A DNA stretch of 42,325 nt from a virus (IMGVR_UViG_3300046454_000747:1-42325), one strand, 5' to 3'. Shown: positions 6,022 through 12,975, counted from the stretch's first letter. Translations and numbers: made by a program. Notes: generated from the letters alone by a model not told the origin.

Positions 6022-6920
6022 AATTCGGACTCCTGACGGTCTAGGTAACGCAACGCCTGGGACGCCCAGTCGTCGTCAATCAACCCGGCAAACCAGCGGC
6101 GATCGCGAACATTAACGGCAAAGGCGGCCGGCCCGGGCGCTTCCCGATTCGATCGTTTCGCTTCGTTGTGACGGCGAAATACTGAATGGGCCGCGGCGAA
6201 AATTCTGTGTTTGTCCTCGGTGAAAGCCCGCCCCGTGGCGACGGCCCATTGAAACCACTCGTCAATCCTGTCGGGGTTCGAGAGATCATCAATCGACAGC
6301 ATAAAAAAAAGTGCCGGTCTGCCCGGCAAATTTGCCGGTCTCTGAGCAACCAGTGTTCTTTGACCATCAATGGTTTTGGTAATGGTTAATGTGGTGTTTT
6401 CATTCGAAAACAATGGTAATGGTAAAGACCGGCAAATTTGCCGGTCAGACCGGCAATTCTGCCGGTCTTCCCCGTTTAACAAATTGTTGGCGACATCCCT
6501 CCCCAAATTACCGGCGTCCGCGGCTCCCGCGTGTTCCACGCCGGCGGGTGACAATTCACCCCCAACCCTCCTGGTCAATCGTTCGACGGCAAACCAGTCG
6601 ACTCGATCAACCCCATTTTCGCCTGGCCCGCTCGGATCCTCGGAAAACAAAATCTGCAGGTCCGAGAAGTCCTGTCGCCAGTTCCGCAGGCAGCGCTGGC
6701 TAATGTCCAGCTTCGCTGCCATCACTTCCTGCCCGCGGCGATAGCAGCCATCGCCGTCTGAGTTTTTTGCCATCGCGACTAGCCAGGCGACGAGTCCTTT
6801 TTGTCGCTTGGCCGAGATTACCGGCGGGTCCCTGATCTTCAACAGCGCCGCGATCTCAAGTTTTCTGTCTTGCGAAAGCGGTAATTCGAGTTGCCCCTCC
6901 GCAGCCTCCTGCTGGCGCAT
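6018..6920 (-). CDS. Replication initiator-like protein with internal origin
   Basis: A 300-residue protein. The N-terminal winged-helix/HTH region (about residues 20-95: KLEIAALLKI, KRQKGLVAWLVAMAKN, GQEVMAAKLDISQRCLRNW, FSDLQILF) resembles phage O-type initiators. A polar linker (about 145-205) is encoded by palindromic iterons and reads as repetitive DRQ-CRS units. The C-terminal domain contains IDEWFQWAVATGRAFTEDKHRIFAAAHSV. The presence of binding-site-like repeats inside the gene, as in lambda O, is what makes initiator likely; no catalytic helicase or primase motif is visible. It starts the replication operon just after csrA and overlaps PolX by ATGA. Confidence 0.7.
   Translation of the reverse strand: MRQQEAAEGQLELPLSQDRKLEIAALLKIRDPPVISAKRQKGLVAWLVAMAKNSDGDGCYRRGQEVMAAKLDISQRCLRNWRQDFSDLQILFSEDPSGPGENGVDRVDWFAVERLTRRVGGELSPAGVEHAGAADAGNLGRDVANNLLNGEDRQNCRSDRQICRSLPLPLFSNENTTLTITKTIDGQRTLVAQRPANLPGRPALFFMLSIDDLSNPDRIDEWFQWAVATGRAFTEDKHRIFAAAHSVFRRHNEAKRSNREAPGPAAFAVNVRDRRWFAGLIDDDWASQALRYLDRQESEL
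6312..6467. repeat. Candidate replication origin: palindromic iterons flanking an AT-rich stretch
   Basis: Two 20-bp palindromes, GACCGGCAAATTTGCCGGTC at 6427-6446 and a near-copy with AATTCT centre at 6448-6467, are spaced 21 bases apart. A third copy is at 6321-6340 (one mismatch), preceded by a half site TGCCGGTC at 6312-6319. The roughly 80 bases between the two clusters (6345-6425) are markedly AT-rich (TGGTTTTGGTAATGG, GTGTTTTCATTCGAAAAC), unlike the surroundings. Iterons plus an AT-rich unwinding element inside an initiator gene is the lambda origin design. Confidence 0.7.
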
Positions 6921-6936
6921 CGTGAGTCCTTTCCAT

Positions 6937-7134
6937 TCATGCGTTGACCGATTCCCGGGCGACCGAACTGGCTATTGATCTGCATGGTTGAATCAATTCC
7001 CTTCTTTCAATTCTGACGTCCTTGGGCGCTCGGAATCCGAGTCGGGCCTTTCCCGATGCTGTTGAACAAACGAAGACCTCGATATTTCCGTCGATGACTA
7101 CTGAACGGCCCTGGCGGATCGACAAAACAAGCAT
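6937..7134 (-). CDS. csrA: CsrA-family RNA-binding translational regulator
   Basis: A 65-residue protein that starts MLVLSIRQGRSVVIDGNIEV and continues with ARLGFRAPKDVRIERREL, the full CsrA/RsmA beta-strand order. R6 of the first strand and a VxIxR-type segment near residues 42-47 correspond to the conserved RNA-binding surface. CsrA dimers bind GGA-containing hairpins near ribosome sites and block or alter translation. AAGGGAG lies four bases before this ATG; the longer reading from 7227 has no such site. It is the first gene after the integrase and heads the early operon, so the phage may regulate its own or host mRNAs. A 16-base gap leads to the initiator gene. Confidence 0.92.
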   Translation of the reverse strand: MLVLSIRQGRSVVIDGNIEVFVCSTASGKARLGFRAPKDVRIERRELIQPCRSIASSVARESVNA

Positions 7135-7347
7135 GATCTCCCTTAAAAAGTGGAATAGAAAACGGCTACTGCCGTGCCTGTGGACGCAGGGCGGATCGAG
7201 TGCTAGGCGGCAATGACTTGGGACCATAGTTCGACCGGCTTGCTACGAACTGGGAAAGTCCGTCACGGCAGAGCCACACGAAGACCGCGGCGACATCATG
7301 GCGCCGCGGGTAACGGACGGGACCGCCCCGCCCCGAAAACGGTAGGG

Positions 7348-7384
7348 CCCCGCGGGAGGATGCGTCCATCGACTCCCGGCGGGG
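7348..7384 (-). other. Stable hairpin upstream of csrA
   Basis: CCCCGC-GGGAG-GATG pairs with CATC-CTCCC-GCGGGG around a four-base loop, with a small bulge. On the minus strand the apex reads GATGGACGCATC, placing GGA at the loop edge. TTTT follows about eight bases later, so it might also act as a weak terminator for the integrase transcript. Confidence 0.45.
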
Positions 7385-7433
7385 GCAGGCAGCAGCGCCT
7401 GGAATGCTTAATGACTCGCGGTTATTTGCAAAA

Positions 7434-7529
7434 GACGGGACCGGATTTGCGACGACGAGTCGCGGGAACTTTTCAGCGGTTCCGATAACGGGCCCGGTCC
7501 CGTCGACGCCTCGAATAAAATCGGAACCG
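7434..7529 (-). ncRNA. Candidate pseudoknot-forming RNA element
   Basis: Stem A is GACGGGACCGG at 7434-7444 paired with CCGGTCCCGTC at 7494-7504 (11 bp, perfect). Stem B is CGGTTCCGAT at 7477-7486 paired with ATCGGAACCG at 7520-7529 (10 bp, perfect). The order A-B-A'-B' is that of an H-type pseudoknot, or of two mutually exclusive folds. A third short pair (GACTCG 7413-7418 with CGAGTC 7456-7461) and GGAAC/GTTCC at 7465-7483 add further alternatives. The class is unknown. The pairing is directly visible; a functional RNA is inferred. Confidence 0.4.
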
Positions 7530-7605
7530 AGGCTGCCGCGACAAGCGGCTATCGAACCTTGCGACGGGCATCGATACGTCTTATGGGCCCCGGTTCCGTG
7601 TGCGG

Positions 7606-8592
7606 TTATTCGAATAGGCAAAGCTGGTCCTCCTGACTCTTTCCCGATGCCATCCGTCGCATCGTTTCCGGTAAGGGCAGCGCGGCGACCGCTGTTCGCT
7701 GCTGCTCGCTGATCTCGCCGATATAGTACCTGGCGGTCACTTGGGGCGAAGAATGCCCCAGTTCGCGTTGCACAAGCGGCAAAGGGCATCCGAGCTTTAC
7801 CAGCTCAGTCCCCTTCGTGCGTCGCAGTGCGTGAGGGAGCGCGTGATCGTTCGGCGGAATTCCAGCCCGCGATTGGAAGCGATGCAGGATCGTGTAAAAG
7901 TACCGGCGGCACTTCGTCCACGAAAACAGCTTCCCATCGCGCGAGATTGGGAGGCGTCGGATCGCCCAGATCGCTTCATCCGTCAGGAAGAACGCGCGTT
8001 CCCCGTCCGATTTGTCGTCTTCGGCGGGGACTCGCAAAATGCGGAGTGCGAGATCCTCTTCCGAAGGTCGGGGAATTTCGAGCATGGCGCCCGAGCGAAT
8101 CCCGGTAATATATGACAGCAGGAAAAACGTCTGCCACCAATGCGACGCTGGGCAATCGGGATGAGCCGGGATCGTCGCGAACTTGCAGGCATCGAGCGCT
8201 CGTCCGAACGCATCCTGCGTGACGCATGTCGGACGGCGACGCATTTCACGCTGCAATCGCATCCGGGGCGGCTGCCACGTCGGATCTTCGACCAGGCCGA
8301 GCCGATCGCGATGATAAGCGTCGGGGGCCAGGGCCGCTGCAAATGCCGCATTGAGATAGCGGATGTCGCCATTCAGAGTTGCTGGCGAAAGCGGCGCGCC
8401 CGCGCGGCCATTCTCCGCCTTGCGGCGCGTGAGATACGCGATGTAATTCCGATTCGTGATCCCTTCCAGAGTCGACGGATCCACATATCGGGTGAATCTT
8501 CCCAGGATTTCCCGCGCTTTATCCGCATTGCGAACCCCTCCATGGAGACCGAGCCATCCTAGGTACGCGTCTTTGTACGCGATCCAAAGCAT
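7606..8592 (-). CDS. int: Tyrosine recombinase (phage integrase)
   Basis: A 328-residue protein with an N-terminal SAM-like core-binding domain (about 1-110) and a catalytic domain carrying the tyrosine-recombinase set: R166 in YITGIRSG, K194 region, H254-x-x-R257 in PHALRR, H280 in ELGHS and nucleophile Y289 nine residues later in TARYY. It would catalyse attP x attB recombination. It lies about 725 bp from a 3' tRNA-Lys fragment that is the likely attP core and is read away from it, the usual integrase-att arrangement. A minus-strand terminator (8927-8955) shields it from late transcription, so its promoter should lie between 8593 and 8926. Confidence 0.93.
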   Translation of the reverse strand: MLWIAYKDAYLGWLGLHGGVRNADKAREILGRFTRYVDPSTLEGITNRNYIAYLTRRKAENGRAGAPLSPATLNGDIRYLNAAFAAALAPDAYHRDRLGLVEDPTWQPPRMRLQREMRRRPTCVTQDAFGRALDACKFATIPAHPDCPASHWWQTFFLLSYITGIRSGAMLEIPRPSEEDLALRILRVPAEDDKSDGERAFFLTDEAIWAIRRLPISRDGKLFSWTKCRRYFYTILHRFQSRAGIPPNDHALPHALRRTKGTELVKLGCPLPLVQRELGHSSPQVTARYYIGEISEQQRTAVAALPLPETMRRMASGKSQEDQLCLFE

Positions 8593-8926
8593 GTCGAAAA
8601 TCTCCGACTGAGACCGGCATCCTGCGGCGGCCTGCGGAGCGGGGAATTAAATGCGACCTGCCCCGCGCGCAACGCTGCCCGGATGTTCCGGCGTGCAGTG
8701 AAGGGCGCGGGACAGGCGCATAGAAAAAGCCTCGCTAACAGCAGTTGCCTTCCCGTGTCGTCGGAACGGGTAGGGCGTCGATCAAATCTCGTTTGAGTCG
8801 ATGCCCATTGACTGTCAGTGAGACTGTAATCCCAGAGTCAGAATGGAAGGGCCACCCACGAGGCAGCCGGCATCGACGACAAAAACCAAGGCGAGGTCGA
8901 GATTAGCGAGTGCTCAAAAAAATGCA
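8593..8926. other. Non-coding region upstream of integrase
   Basis: No gene is seen. It holds a hairpin at about 8750-8776 (CCCGT pairs with ACGGG, flanked by CCT/AGG) and a 9-bp inverted repeat, GTCGATGCC at 8797-8805 with GGCATCGAC at 8869-8877. This is the expected location of the integrase promoter and possible arm-type binding sites, but none can be defined by eye. Confidence 0.4.
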
Positions 8927-8955
8927 ACAAAAAAATCCGCGTCGATTCGCGGATT
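8927..8955 (-). terminator. Intrinsic terminator facing the integrase
   Basis: Read on the minus strand, AATCCGCG pairs with CGCGGATT (8934-8955, 8 bp perfect, six-base loop), followed by a run of seven T (8929-8935) and, after GTTGC, another T run. It would stop leftward transcripts arriving from the att region before they enter the integrase gene. Confidence 0.8.
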
Positions 8956-9064
8956 AGGACGGAAGTCAAAACACGGTTTGACGATCCGGCTTTTAATAAC
9001 TTTTCAGAAAGGCGGGTGAATGCCTCTGTTCGGCATATTACGGCGGGGACGATTCTTCAAATAA

Positions 9065-9174
9065 CTGATTGGCCGGCGAGAGTGCAGTGGGGTTGGCCTT
9101 AGTTCGATTGTCGTCGACATAACGGGGGCCTTACGGACACCCACACAACCCTTGCACTCTCGCCGGCAAATCAG
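9065..9174. repeat. Large imperfect inverted repeat near attP
   Basis: Arms at 9065-9095 and 9146-9174 pair over about 29 bases, with a perfect 14-bp core (CCGGCGAGAGTGCA at 9073-9086 with TGCACTCTCGCCGG at 9153-9166) and outer CTGATT/AATCAG pairs. The 50-base loop contains a further GTCGTCGAC palindrome. It could be integrase arm sites, a cruciform or a short transcript. No coding frame through it is convincing. Confidence 0.6.
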
Positions 9175-9177
9175 TTC

Positions 9178-9196
9178 AACGGACATTCTGTCCGTT
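9178..9196. repeat. Perfect 8-bp palindrome
   Basis: AACGGACA-TTC-TGTCCGTT, immediately adjacent to the large inverted repeat. It looks like an operator or a recombinase half-site pair. Confidence 0.5.
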
Positions 9197-9316
9197 GCAC
9201 ACATCGGCCTCGGTGTTATCGCAAATCGAGACGCTTTATCCGATGGCATTTCGACTTACGTCAAGTCTCGCGGCGCGTCCGAACAATTCAACGGACTGGC
9301 CGTGATAGACTTCAAG

Positions 9317-9363
9317 TGAGGGCGTTGGGATTCGAACCCAAGACCTACGGATTAAAAGTCCGG
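9317..9363 (-). other. 3' half of tRNA-Lys(TTT): probable attP core
   Basis: On the minus strand this reads, in order: an anticodon arm with loop CTTTTAA (anticodon TTT), a five-base variable loop AGGTC, a T-arm with stem TTGGG/CCCAA and loop TTCGAAT, the acceptor 3' strand CGCCCTC and discriminator A. There is no D-arm and no matching 5' acceptor (GAGGGCG) upstream, so this is a 3' fragment and not a working gene. Phages that integrate into tRNA genes carry exactly such a 3' copy to restore the host gene. It lies between the late terminator and the integrase. Confidence 0.75.
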
Positions 9364-9400
9364 GGAAGTCGCGCGGCACAGAATTCCCAGGCCGCAGGGT

Positions 9401-9457
9401 CGCGGCGGGGGCATGCGACTAGGTTTATAACCTAGTGCCATGTCGCCGAACGCCGCG
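9401..9457. repeat. Nested inverted repeats with a perfect 8+3+8 palindrome
   Basis: The centre ACTAGGTT-TAT-AACCTAGT (9418-9436) is a perfect 8-bp palindrome. CATG pairs sit outside it, and an outer perfect 7-bp pair is CGCGGCG (9401-9407) with CGCCGCG (9451-9457). It mimics a tRNA anticodon arm and acceptor but has no T-arm. It lies between the tRNA fragment and the late terminator, suggesting a protein-binding site at the attachment locus. Confidence 0.5.
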
Positions 9458-9460
9458 CAT

Positions 9461-9510
9461 AAAACCGCCCCGCCCCGGGAGTGGCCAGGCATCCTCGGGA
9501 CGGGGCGCGG
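9461..9510 (-). terminator. Late-operon intrinsic terminator
   Basis: On the minus strand a GC-rich hairpin (9465-9510, eight outer pairs with a two-base bulge plus inner CCC/GGG pairs) is followed directly by TTTTAT (9461-9464 onward). It lies 23 bases after the stop of the last late gene (9533) and ends a run of co-directional genes that begins with the terminase. Confidence 0.75.
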
Positions 9511-9532
9511 AAGCGACCGTGCTACGGCTCGG

Positions 9533-10585
9533 TCATTCCTGAATCGTTATGGTCCATTTCACTTCCGACTCGATGACTAGCTGGTAGGAACCTGGCGGAA
9601 GATCGGGGACGTCGACGGCGACGGGCTCCCTGCCGGCCGGACGCTTCGCCAAATCGCGGATGAACCCTTCCGGACCCCGTAGACTGATTCGAGCTCCGCC
9701 GGGGCAATGCCAGACGACCCGAAATCCTTGCTCGGTCGTCGTGAAGCTTAGATGCTCATATTTTCGCCCCTCGACGTGCTTAACGTCTCGCCATCCGCCG
9801 CGCACGCGGCGATCGTCGCGCGCCGCAATTCGGCGACTTTCACGTTTTGCTGCATTTTCGCGATCGATCTTTTCGGCTGCGGACTTGAGAACCGGATCAA
9901 CATAAACGATCTTCCCTTCAAGCTCTGCCCACATCAGATCCCAATCCGATCCCGCGTCGTTTGGTTCAAGGGAAAGCTGCCAACGTAGCCGAATCGGCAC
10001 GCCGCTTGCGTTTTTTGCATCGACGTATGATTTGACGGTGACAGATCGTTTGTCTTTTAGCGGGCGCTCGAACTCGCCCATTTCGGGAAATTCCGCGGTC
10101 TTAGGAGCCAACAGATATTCCGAGATTTCCTTTTTGCCGCGCGACCAGGCCGCCGCATCTTCTGGGAATGTCGGTCGCCGAAATGAGAGAGGGCTGAAAT
10201 AGAGAGCGGCGACTGTCGCCGCAAAGAGAGCGCCGACAGTCAGCGACTTTCTTCGGGAGATTTTCAATCGGTGCCAGCGGCTTGGCGCTGGAACGAAAAC
10301 AGTCTTCGCGGTCTCCGCCGCCTCGGCGGATCTGAAGACGATCGACAGCCCTCGGGCTTGCTCTTCCTGGATTTTTTGATTCTCGGCCGCTGTCACCTTC
10401 GCCCGCGCTTCGATCTGTTCGGCTCTGATGGCAGCAGCCAGATCATCGAATGCCGCCGGCGGAGAGGCTGCGACGGTCCGATCAACCTTCGCACAGGCGG
10501 GACAAAATTCCGGTATCGTCTTGCCAGCGGGAATCTTGAAGCGCTTCTGGCAGCCGGGGCAGACGAAACGGGTGAATTCGGGCAT
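9533..10585 (-). CDS. Zn-ribbon membrane-anchored hypothetical protein
   Basis: A 350-residue protein. The N-terminal zinc ribbon has CPGC (about residues 9-12) and CPAC (28-31), followed by an Ala/Glu helical section. One membrane span lies near residues 133-152 (SLTVGALFAATVAALYFSPLS), preceded by a basic stretch (RRK) that predicts a cytoplasmic N-terminus. The roughly 200-residue C-terminal part would be outside and includes a beta-rich end (YEHLSFTTTEQGFRVVWHCPGGARISLRGPEGF, then DVPDLPPGSYQLVIE) that resembles a small Ig-like fold. Next to the att site, it is positioned like a lysogenic-conversion (moron) gene. No known family is recognised. Confidence 0.7.
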   Translation of the reverse strand: MPEFTRFVCPGCQKRFKIPAGKTIPEFCPACAKVDRTVAASPPAAFDDLAAAIRAEQIEARAKVTAAENQKIQEEQARGLSIVFRSAEAAETAKTVFVPAPSRWHRLKISRRKSLTVGALFAATVAALYFSPLSFRRPTFPEDAAAWSRGKKEISEYLLAPKTAEFPEMGEFERPLKDKRSVTVKSYVDAKNASGVPIRLRWQLSLEPNDAGSDWDLMWAELEGKIVYVDPVLKSAAEKIDRENAAKRESRRIAARDDRRVRGGWRDVKHVEGRKYEHLSFTTTEQGFRVVWHCPGGARISLRGPEGFIRDLAKRPAGREPVAVDVPDLPPGSYQLVIESEVKWTITIQE

Positions 10586-10788
10586 GGTCGGGCCTGGCGG
10601 GAACTTTTCGGGAACTATTCCAGCCTACCCGCCAAAAAGCGAAATAACTACTCGTCAGCAATTGCTCTCGACGTCGCGGCCAAAATCAGGCAGATTCCCG
10701 GCTCAAGCCGCGGGGCCTGGGACGTTATTGCCCCCCTGTAGCGCCCGGCCCGCGCGGCACTTTGCACCCGACAGGATCATGCCCCGCG

Positions 10789-10944
10789 ATGCCCGCAGCC
10801 GTTCCTCAAAACGCAGAGAAGCCACGCCGACCAGCTCGGCGGCGGGATGCGCTGGCAAACGCTGTCGACAAACTGGCGGCGTGGTGGAAGGCCAAGGCGG
10901 AGCAGGCCCGACGGCCTCGGCCGCCGATCGCCTGGGCTGGCTGA
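10789..10944 (+). CDS. Small basic Ala-rich protein, 51 aa (tentative)
   Basis: A plus-strand frame with good third-position GC and a plausible peptide: basic N-terminal RRPARRRD, then NAVDKLAAWWKAKAEQARRP. There is no clear ribosome site. It is one of only two plausible plus-strand genes and would be divergent from the membrane-protein gene at 10585. The competing frame over the same bases reads as low-complexity. The role is unknown. Confidence 0.35.
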   Translation: MPAAVPQNAEKPRRPARRRDALANAVDKLAAWWKAKAEQARRPRPPIAWAG

Positions 10945-11027
10945 AACGCTGGCGAGACCGCGGGCGGAAATCCCGGCATCCGAAGAAGAAGAACGGAATC
11001 AGCCGGTTCCGGATTGTGCCGGATCCG

Positions 11028-11192
11028 ATGCCCGACGAAATCGAACAGCGCGCGCGGGAGATCCGCCTGGGATGGGACGAGGTCACCGAGCGGCTTCGCC
11101 GCGGCCGAACGGCGGCGATCGACAGGGTTCAGGGTCTTTCCCGGCGATTAGTCCGTTGCCGGATCGGCGAGCCGTTCAGCGATTCGGAATGA
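11028..11192 (+). CDS. Small basic protein, about 54 aa (tentative)
   Basis: This frame reads MPDEIEQRAREIRLGWDEVTERLRRG, with AREIRxGWxExxxxxRR resembling short planctomycete hypothetical proteins as I recall them. The coding look extends upstream to about 10945 (LKRWRDRGRKSR, KKKNGISRFRIVPDP), so the true start may be the GTG at 11016 or further upstream. Its last 17 bases overlap the convergent nuclease gene. The start and existence are uncertain. Confidence 0.4.
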   Translation: MPDEIEQRAREIRLGWDEVTERLRRGRTAAIDRVQGLSRRLVRCRIGEPFSDSE

Positions 11193-12048
11193 GCTCGGCC
11201 GGCTCGGCCGCCTCGAGCAGCTCCTGCACGTCTTCGTCGACCAGATCGAAGAGATCAAACCCGGTGAGCTCCTCGACGTCGCGGATCCGCCGCAGGTAGC
11301 TCGACCAGGGCCCGGCAATGTCCTGCACATTCGGCATAATCACGGCGAGCGTCGGCGTTTTCCTGCCGACCCGTTTCAAATCGTTCCCTTCCTTGTCATC
11401 GAGCACCAGGGCGACCGCCCAGCACCAGGCCGGCACGTCGAAGCCGCTGCCGGGCTGTTTCGTATGTTCCCATTCGGGCCGCGTTCGACCTAGGGATTGC
11501 CGAAAACCCTTATCACCGAGGCCGCCGCGACCCGCCGGGCCGGCGACAACATAAAGTTCCTTACCCTCGGCTGCCTTATCCCGGCGATATTCTTCATGCT
11601 GATTCCAGGGGCCGCGGTTCACCGCCGGCGCCTGCGGAAAACAGTTCGTCGTTTTGAAGGTGTTTTTCTGTCCCTTCGATCGGCGGGAACGGTCCTTCGA
11701 GGGGCAGATATGACCTTTGTCGAAGCCGCTGTTGCCGTAGAGCTGCACCGGCGTCCGCGGAAAGTTCGCCGGCAGCTCCTCGTCGCGACTGAAATCCAGT
11801 CCGGACCGGTCCGCATTGCCGACGTCCTCGGCCGCCAGCCGCCAGGAAACCCAGTTCGCCAGCCCGGTACCGGCGTTGTAGGAATAAGCATACTCGTCGC
11901 GGATCACGAGATAATTGTTCGCGTTCGCGGGATCGTGCGACGCCTGGGATGGATTTCCCATCGTCAGATGCACGCTTAGGGATTCCTGGGCCTGGCCGCG
12001 AGTTGCCGGCAGCCAGAAGAGCATCAGGCAGACAATCGGAAATCGCAT
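11176..12048 (-). CDS. Secreted DNA/RNA non-specific endonuclease (DKGH, beta-beta-alpha-metal)
   Basis: A 290-residue protein with an N-terminal Sec signal peptide (MRFPIVCLMLFWLPATRGQAQ, cleavage near residue 20). It then carries the NUC1/Serratia-type endonuclease fold: GFDKGHICP with D110-K-G-H113 (H113 as general base), then TTNCFPQAP-VNRGPWNQHE, where N144 is the metal ligand. These enzymes cut single- or double-stranded nucleic acid with Mg2+. Export suggests action in the periplasm or outside: host DNA degradation at lysis, reduction of lysate viscosity, or exclusion of incoming DNA. It lies directly downstream of the second recombinase. Confidence 0.88.
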   Translation of the reverse strand: MRFPIVCLMLFWLPATRGQAQESLSVHLTMGNPSQASHDPANANNYLVIRDEYAYSYNAGTGLANWVSWRLAAEDVGNADRSGLDFSRDEELPANFPRTPVQLYGNSGFDKGHICPSKDRSRRSKGQKNTFKTTNCFPQAPAVNRGPWNQHEEYRRDKAAEGKELYVVAGPAGRGGLGDKGFRQSLGRTRPEWEHTKQPGSGFDVPAWCWAVALVLDDKEGNDLKRVGRKTPTLAVIMPNVQDIAGPWSSYLRRIRDVEELTGFDLFDLVDEDVQELLEAAEPAELIPNR

Positions 12049-12060
12049 CGCGCGTTCCTT

Positions 12061-12975
12061 TCAGCCGGGCTTTTCGGGCGGAATGTCCGGTTTCTTCGGT
12101 GGCGGCTTTTCCCCGGGCGAGAGATCGGGCACGTTATCCTGGCCGGCTGTCGCCTCGGTCGCGTCGCGATGCAGATAGATCTGCGTCGTGGCAATGTTGG
12201 AATGCCCCATCAGGAGCGAAACATCCCCGAGGGGCGTGCCGGCCCGCAGGCATTCGGTCGCGAAACGGTGCCGCAGATGATAGAGCACCAGGTCGCGTTT
12301 GAGCCCGGCGGCGTCGCGCAGTTTCCGGAACATGCTCGAGAGATTGGCCACGTCCCAGGCCCCGCCCCTCGAGGAAAGAAATACCGGGCCCTCGGTCCGG
12401 TCGCCGATCGCCTGCAGGATCGTCGGCAGCAGTTTTTTCCCCAGAGGAATAATCCGCGGCTTGCCGGTTTTTTTGGCGGTCTTATGTTGTTTCAATTCGA
12501 TCCGCGGCCGGGCATCGCGGATCACGTCGGCGATCGTCGCCGCGCACAGCTCGCCGGGCCGGGCCCCCGACTGGGCCAGGGCGGTGCAGATCAGCAGGAA
12601 GGCGGGCGAGGCGTGTTTGAAAACCGCCGCGATTTCGTGGGCCTCTGGAATCCGTTCCCGCCGGTTGCCGCGCGGTTTATCCAGTTTTGTAAACCACGGC
12701 TTACGAAGTAGATTTTGTTCAACAGCGAATGATTGCAGGCTCGTCACAGCGACGGCGTTGTGCCGGCGGGTCGTCGCCGAAAGTTCGCGCGTCCCCTTGA
12801 ACCCCGCTTCGTGCAGGTATTCATCGATCTCGAGCGAGCGGAGTTTATCGGCGGGTCGGCTGCCGAATTTCGCAACGAAGAGCCGGAGACGGCTCCGGTA
12901 AAATCGGACGGTCTTTTCCGATTTGTGTCGGCAGTTGTAACCGTCGAACGCGGCCCAGATTTCGGCGATCGTCAT
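12061..12975 (-). CDS. Second tyrosine recombinase inside the tail operon
   Basis: 304 residues from the ATG at 12975, five bases after the previous stop; the longer reading to 13107 overlaps that gene and looks like a shadow. The N-terminal SAM-like domain (1-100) includes KTVRFYRSRLRLFVAKFG. Catalytic set: R139 (SGARPGEL), a Lys in the KTAKKTGKPR beta-hairpin, R235 in LYHLRHRFAT (the usual His at -3 is Tyr), H258 (LLMGHS) and Y267 (TTQIY). The C-terminal tail is Pro/Lys-rich. It resembles XerC/D-like recombinases. It lies after the fibre-adaptor genes, far from attP, so it may invert fibre DNA, resolve multimers or be an insertion. Confidence 0.9.
   Translation of the reverse strand: MTIAEIWAAFDGYNCRHKSEKTVRFYRSRLRLFVAKFGSRPADKLRSLEIDEYLHEAGFKGTRELSATTRRHNAVAVTSLQSFAVEQNLLRKPWFTKLDKPRGNRRERIPEAHEIAAVFKHASPAFLLICTALAQSGARPGELCAATIADVIRDARPRIELKQHKTAKKTGKPRIIPLGKKLLPTILQAIGDRTEGPVFLSSRGGAWDVANLSSMFRKLRDAAGLKRDLVLYHLRHRFATECLRAGTPLGDVSLLMGHSNIATTQIYLHRDATEATAGQDNVPDLSPGEKPPPKKPDIPPEKPG

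Larger units (their letters stand above)
7135..7605 (-). other. 470-bp structured non-coding region between integrase and csrA
   Basis: No convincing gene is seen on either strand. The region holds a long hairpin at 7348-7384, interleaved inverted repeats at 7434-7529 (described separately) and a motif variant at 7406-7427 (GCTTAATGAC-N6-TTATTT). As the leader of csrA and the replication operon it is the natural place for the main early promoter, but I cannot point to clean -35/-10 boxes. Confidence 0.5.

Noticed and set aside
7166-7789. Minus-strand open frame of 207 residues
   Set aside because: It overlaps the integrase gene in another frame and the structured leader; Arg/Gly/Ser-rich composition typical of a shadow.
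9004-9249. Minus-strand frame of 81 residues ending before a terminator
   Set aside because: It runs through the large inverted repeat, is Arg/Pro-rich with no motif or ribosome site. A short RNA remains possible but is not supported.
9401-9457. Possible second tRNA (perfect anticodon-like stem, 7-bp acceptor-like stem)
   Set aside because: No T-arm, D-arm or CCA-adjacent features; neither strand folds as a cloverleaf. Kept as nested inverted repeats.
10428-11192. Single plus-strand gene of 254 residues
   Set aside because: The first third lies antisense to the membrane-protein gene and the middle is low-complexity. Only the C-terminal part looks coding, so a shorter gene is reported.
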